A DNA stretch of 8,637 bases from an uncultured Peptostreptococcaceae bacterium (GTDB lineage Bacteria; Bacillota; Clostridia; Peptostreptococcales; Anaerovoracaceae), in assembly GCA_905236895.1 (NCBI GenBank), contig CAJOQI010000084.1:1-8637 (forward strand). Direction: 5' to 3'. Below the pieces are notes generated by a model. It did no database searches. It was given only the letters and a program-made list of their open reading frames with translations, and was not told the DNA's origin. Made by a program: the position numbers and the translations under genes. Shown piece after piece: positions 6,631-8,637 of the stretch. Each line of letters opens with the position of its first letter. Position 1 is the first letter of the stretch.

Positions 6631-6664
6631 TCTTTCCTCTCCTTCTTAATAAAACCATCGTTTT

Positions 6665-7630
6665 TTATTGTAAAGCGGCGAACTGATTGAGTGCCGCCTT
6701 TACAGCATCGTATGCACCAACGGAGGTTTCCGTTGCATTGGTTGCCACATCTATCTTGGTTCCATCACCGCTGGATTTTCTGGTGATTGCGGTTGCGCCA
6801 ATGAACTGTTCATAATAAGCGCCTTCCGTCAGAACCTCATATCCGAATCCCATTGTTTCATTTTGGTAAACAGTTGTGATTCCTGTTACCGCTCCGTCAG
6901 GTCCTATTCCAACCAAAAGTTTGAATGGATCCTCGGGATAGTGACCTACACCCTGAGCAAGAACCGCGATGCCTTTGTCCTCTGTGCTCTTGAACACCTT
7001 AAGAACATTCTCTTCCAAGGCAGCATCCGTTACTTCTTCATATCCACCCAGCATTTCAGCTGCAGCCTGAGCAATAAGGTCATCTTCGGAAAGCTCAACA
7101 GGAGCTTCATATTCCGCACCATTAGCTACATCAAGCTGAGTAAGAGCGATTGCAACGCTGTTCTTTACAGCCTTGGATGAATAGGTTGCACCGGAATAAA
7201 CGTCAACTGCATCTGCACTGCTTTGTCCGATGAACTGGTTCAGATACTCATCAGCCAAAGCGTTGGTTCCAACACCGGGGGTCTCCGCATGGTTCAGAAT
7301 CTGAATTCCGGTTACTTCCTTGTTGCTATTTACACCAACCATGATATCAACGTTGCCGCCGAAGCCCTTGGATGATGTAGTGCAAACGATACCGGAGCCA
7401 TTATCGGCCAAATGAGCCTGGGTTACGCCTTCAACAAGGGGTCCATCATATTCAGTGAAGGAATCTCCATCGGGAAGAACCACTGCTCTAGCCTGGTTCG
7501 CCGTATCAGCCGCTCTCTGCTCTATTACGGGAGCTGTAATAGAATTTGCAAATGCAAGGAGGGTTGAAACCACCAAGCAGATGCCTACCAAAACTATAAT
7601 TGGGATAATTGGATTGTTATTTTTCTTCAT
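6665..7630 (-). CDS. Membrane-anchored RnfG/NqrC-like protein with two FMN-binding domains
   Basis: The 321-residue protein has one N-terminal membrane helix (about 8-29) followed by SITAPVIEQR, a typical RnfG/NqrC opening, and an extracytoplasmic body. The first FMN-binding domain (about 85-165) has HAETPGVG at 114-121 and the flavinylation motif S146-G-A-T149, where ApbE would attach FMN to T149. A second domain (about 195-318) has NETMGFG at 257-263 and T297-N-A-T300-E-T at the matching site; the glycine is lost but the acceptor threonine is kept. Usual RnfG proteins have one such domain and are about 180-220 residues long, so this is a duplicated form. ATG 7630 has AGAGGT seven bases upstream. 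It heads the operon with the repeat lipoprotein and apbE. No other Rnf or NQR subunit is in the window, so the electron donor is unknown. Confidence 0.9.
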   Translation of the reverse strand: MKKNNNPIIPIIVLVGICLVVSTLLAFANSITAPVIEQRAADTANQARAVVLPDGDSFTEYDGPLVEGVTQAHLADNGSGIVCTTSSKGFGGNVDIMVGVNSNKEVTGIQILNHAETPGVGTNALADEYLNQFIGQSSADAVDVYSGATYSSKAVKNSVAIALTQLDVANGAEYEAPVELSEDDLIAQAAAEMLGGYEEVTDAALEENVLKVFKSTEDKGIAVLAQGVGHYPEDPFKLLVGIGPDGAVTGITTVYQNETMGFGYEVLTEGAYYEQFIGATAITRKSSGDGTKIDVATNATETSVGAYDAVKAALNQFAALQ

Positions 7631-7670
7631 TACTATTACCTCTAATGATGATGATACATAGTCACAGATA

Positions 7671-7699
7671 ATTATAGGTTATTGGCACGCTCAATGCAA
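7671..7699 (-). promoter_or_regulatory. Promoter of the flavoprotein operon
   Basis: On the minus strand TTGCAT (7699-7694) is followed after exactly 17 bp by the consensus TATAAT (7676-7671). Transcription would begin near 7664, giving a leader of about 34 nt with the AGAGGT site. That leader is too short to hold an FMN riboswitch. The rest of the 160-base gap 7631-7790 is AT-rich, and I see no clear terminator for the methyltransferase gene in it. Confidence 0.65.
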
Positions 7700-7790
7700 G
7701 TATTTAAGGGACTTTCAAAGTATTCTGATAATTAATTAACACTTTTATATCGGGGTTTTTTGAACAGATTTATGCCCTTTCTTAATAGCC

Positions 7791-8462
7791 CTACCAGATA
7801 TATGGTATGAGCCTGTATTTTACCTTTTGGCAATACTCCCTATAGCCCTCAAGGCCCTCTTCCAAAACCTTTTCTTCGTTTAGGACACGCTTCCTGATAA
7901 TCGGAAAATATGCCAGCATGATCAAGAAAGAGATAGGTGATCCAAGAATAATTGGCATAGACAGAAAGAGAATCAACGTAGCAGCATACATGGGATGCCT
8001 TACTATCCCATAGAGTCCCGTATTTACCACCCTTTGATTCTCCTGAACCTCTATGGTCCTGGATAGATATTCGTTCTCCTTGAGCACCTCTGCATATAGT
8101 CCGTATGAAAGGAGGAATAGAACCACTCCCAGGACAATGCTCCATACGGGCATTTCGATCCAAGCAAATCGATAGTTTAATCCCGCCACTATGAAGGCTG
8201 CCAGAAACATCAGGCCGCTTAAAGCTATGACCGCCCTTTGCTCCCCTTCCTTCTCCTTGGCATTTAGGCGTTTCTTCAGAAGTTCCGGACTTTTTGCCAT
8301 CATCACAAGACCAGCGATAAACATGGGGATGAAGAGCACTCCCATTAAAACCCAGCCATTCCAATACTTTAGGCTTCCCGCCGGGAGGAACAAAAGAAGA
8401 GCCAAGAGTAAGACTCCCGCCAGGAATTTCGTAATTGCTTGGATAAAGAGTTTGCTGTTCAT
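7791..8462 (-). CDS. Isoprenylcysteine carboxyl / phospholipid-type membrane methyltransferase
   Basis: The 223-residue integral membrane protein has likely membrane helices at about 9-27, 36-55, 77-95, 104-124 and 160-186. The C-terminal half carries the signature shared by isoprenylcysteine carboxyl methyltransferase (ICMT) and phosphatidylethanolamine N-methyltransferase (PEMT) type enzymes: NTGLYGIVRHPMY at 147-159 (H156 expected to help bind S-adenosylmethionine), then NEEKVLEE at 195-202 and GYREYCQKVKYRLIP at 206-220. It would use S-adenosylmethionine to methylate a lipid or other hydrophobic substrate. Bacteria usually lack prenylated CaaX proteins, so the true substrate is unknown. 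ATG 8462 is preceded by GAAGGGA at close spacing. It lies 15 nt after the YczE-like gene, so the two probably share a transcript that starts outside the window. Confidence 0.85.
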   Translation of the reverse strand: MNSKLFIQAITKFLAGVLLLALLLFLPAGSLKYWNGWVLMGVLFIPMFIAGLVMMAKSPELLKKRLNAKEKEGEQRAVIALSGLMFLAAFIVAGLNYRFAWIEMPVWSIVLGVVLFLLSYGLYAEVLKENEYLSRTIEVQENQRVVNTGLYGIVRHPMYAATLILFLSMPIILGSPISFLIMLAYFPIIRKRVLNEEKVLEEGLEGYREYCQKVKYRLIPYIW

Positions 8463-8477
8463 AATTCCCTTCGCTCG

Positions 8478-8636
8478 CTATGATGTAAATATCTTTAAGG
8501 TTTCCCCCAGCCTTTGATGCTTTACCTTGGTTGCATCAAAGCGAACCGTATAAAAAGCCATCTGCATAATCGGCCCTGCTGCCAAGGCACAGATTATGGT
8601 TCCGATTCCCACAGGTCCTCCAAGAAGCCATCCAAT
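8478..8636 (-). CDS. YczE/YitT-like membrane protein, C-terminal end (truncated by the window edge)
   Basis: An open frame of 52 residues enters from the right edge and stops at TAG 8480-8478. It contains a membrane segment with GWLLGGPVGIGTII, then ALAAGPIMQMAFYTVRF and a short polar tail. The GGPVGIGT-x-I-x-A-L-x-x-GP pattern resembles the C-terminal conserved block of the YczE group of integral membrane proteins, whose function is unknown. The reading frame is clear; the family assignment rests on this one block. The methyltransferase gene begins 15 nt downstream, consistent with an operon. Confidence 0.65.
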   Translation of the reverse strand: MGWLLGGPVGIGTIICALAAGPIMQMAFYTVRFDATKVKHQRLGETLKIFTS

Positions 8637-8637
8637 A

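Noticed and set aside
6651..6664. AAAAC/GTTTT inverted repeat between the FMN-binding gene and the repeat lipoprotein gene
   Set aside because: The stem is five mostly A-T pairs with no useful U-tract, too weak to be a terminator, and sits just ahead of a strong ribosome site within an operon.
7631..7670. FMN riboswitch in the leader of the flavoprotein operon
   Set aside because: The predicted leader is about 34 nt, far shorter than an FMN aptamer, and none of its conserved pattern is visible.
7711..7740. Possible operator in the AT-rich spacer (CTTTGAAAG near-palindrome, TTAATTAA, and a Fur-like TGATAAT half)
   Set aside because: Only one Fur half-site matches and the palindromes are short. 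They lie upstream of the -35 box, and such patterns are expected by chance in AT-rich DNA.
7849..8364. A 171-codon minus-strand frame inside the methyltransferase gene
   Set aside because: It is out of frame with the recognised methyltransferase motifs, has no ribosome site, and encodes no coherent membrane or domain pattern.

Overview
The window looks like a chromosomal stretch from a low-to-moderate GC, Gram-positive Clostridia-type bacterium, most likely a Lachnospiraceae member such as a Butyrivibrio relative. The signs are strong purine-rich Shine-Dalgarno sites, consensus TATAAT boxes, lipoprotein signal peptides, soluble TPR-GGDEF proteins, and a remnant of the XRE/desulfoferrodoxin regulator family that I associate with Clostridia. 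This placement is an inference from protein style; no rRNA or marker gene is present. Every gene I can support lies on the minus strand, so transcription runs from high to low coordinates.

Layout in transcription order. (1) 8636-7791: the C-terminal end of a YczE-like multi-pass membrane protein, then an isoprenylcysteine/phospholipid-type membrane methyltransferase 15 nt downstream. (2) 7699-4319: a three-gene extracytoplasmic flavoprotein operon with its own promoter (TTGCAT-17-TATAAT). It encodes a membrane-anchored RnfG-like protein with two FMN-binding domains, a lipoprotein with two repeated degenerate FMN-bind-like domains on a Glu/Ala/Thr linker, and a lipoprotein ApbE flavin transferase. 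It ends at a strong hairpin terminator. A 13-bp perfect hairpin followed by U4 lies inside the start of apbE and may damp ApbE synthesis. (3) 4305-3858: a broken XRE-HTH/desulfoferrodoxin-like regulator whose HTH has been cut out by an internal, frame-changing deletion; its terminator follows. (4) 3791-1: a c-di-GMP signalling operon, whose extended -10 promoter sits in the U-tract of that terminator. It holds two paralogous TPR-coiled coil-GGDEF proteins and a truncated polytopic membrane protein running off the left edge.

How the genes fit together: ApbE is expected to attach FMN covalently to the SGAT threonine of the RnfG-like protein outside the membrane. The repeat lipoprotein is probably a redox or ligand-binding partner on the same face. 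The two diguanylate cyclases keep the catalytic residues, lack the canonical RxxD inhibitory site, and have TPR arrays suited to protein or peptide sensing. The most unusual items are the repeated AGCT-x-GH motif where a flavinylation site would be expected, the hairpin inside apbE, and the deleted regulator. I saw no RNA gene, CRISPR array or insertion sequence. No gap between genes exceeds 300 bases.
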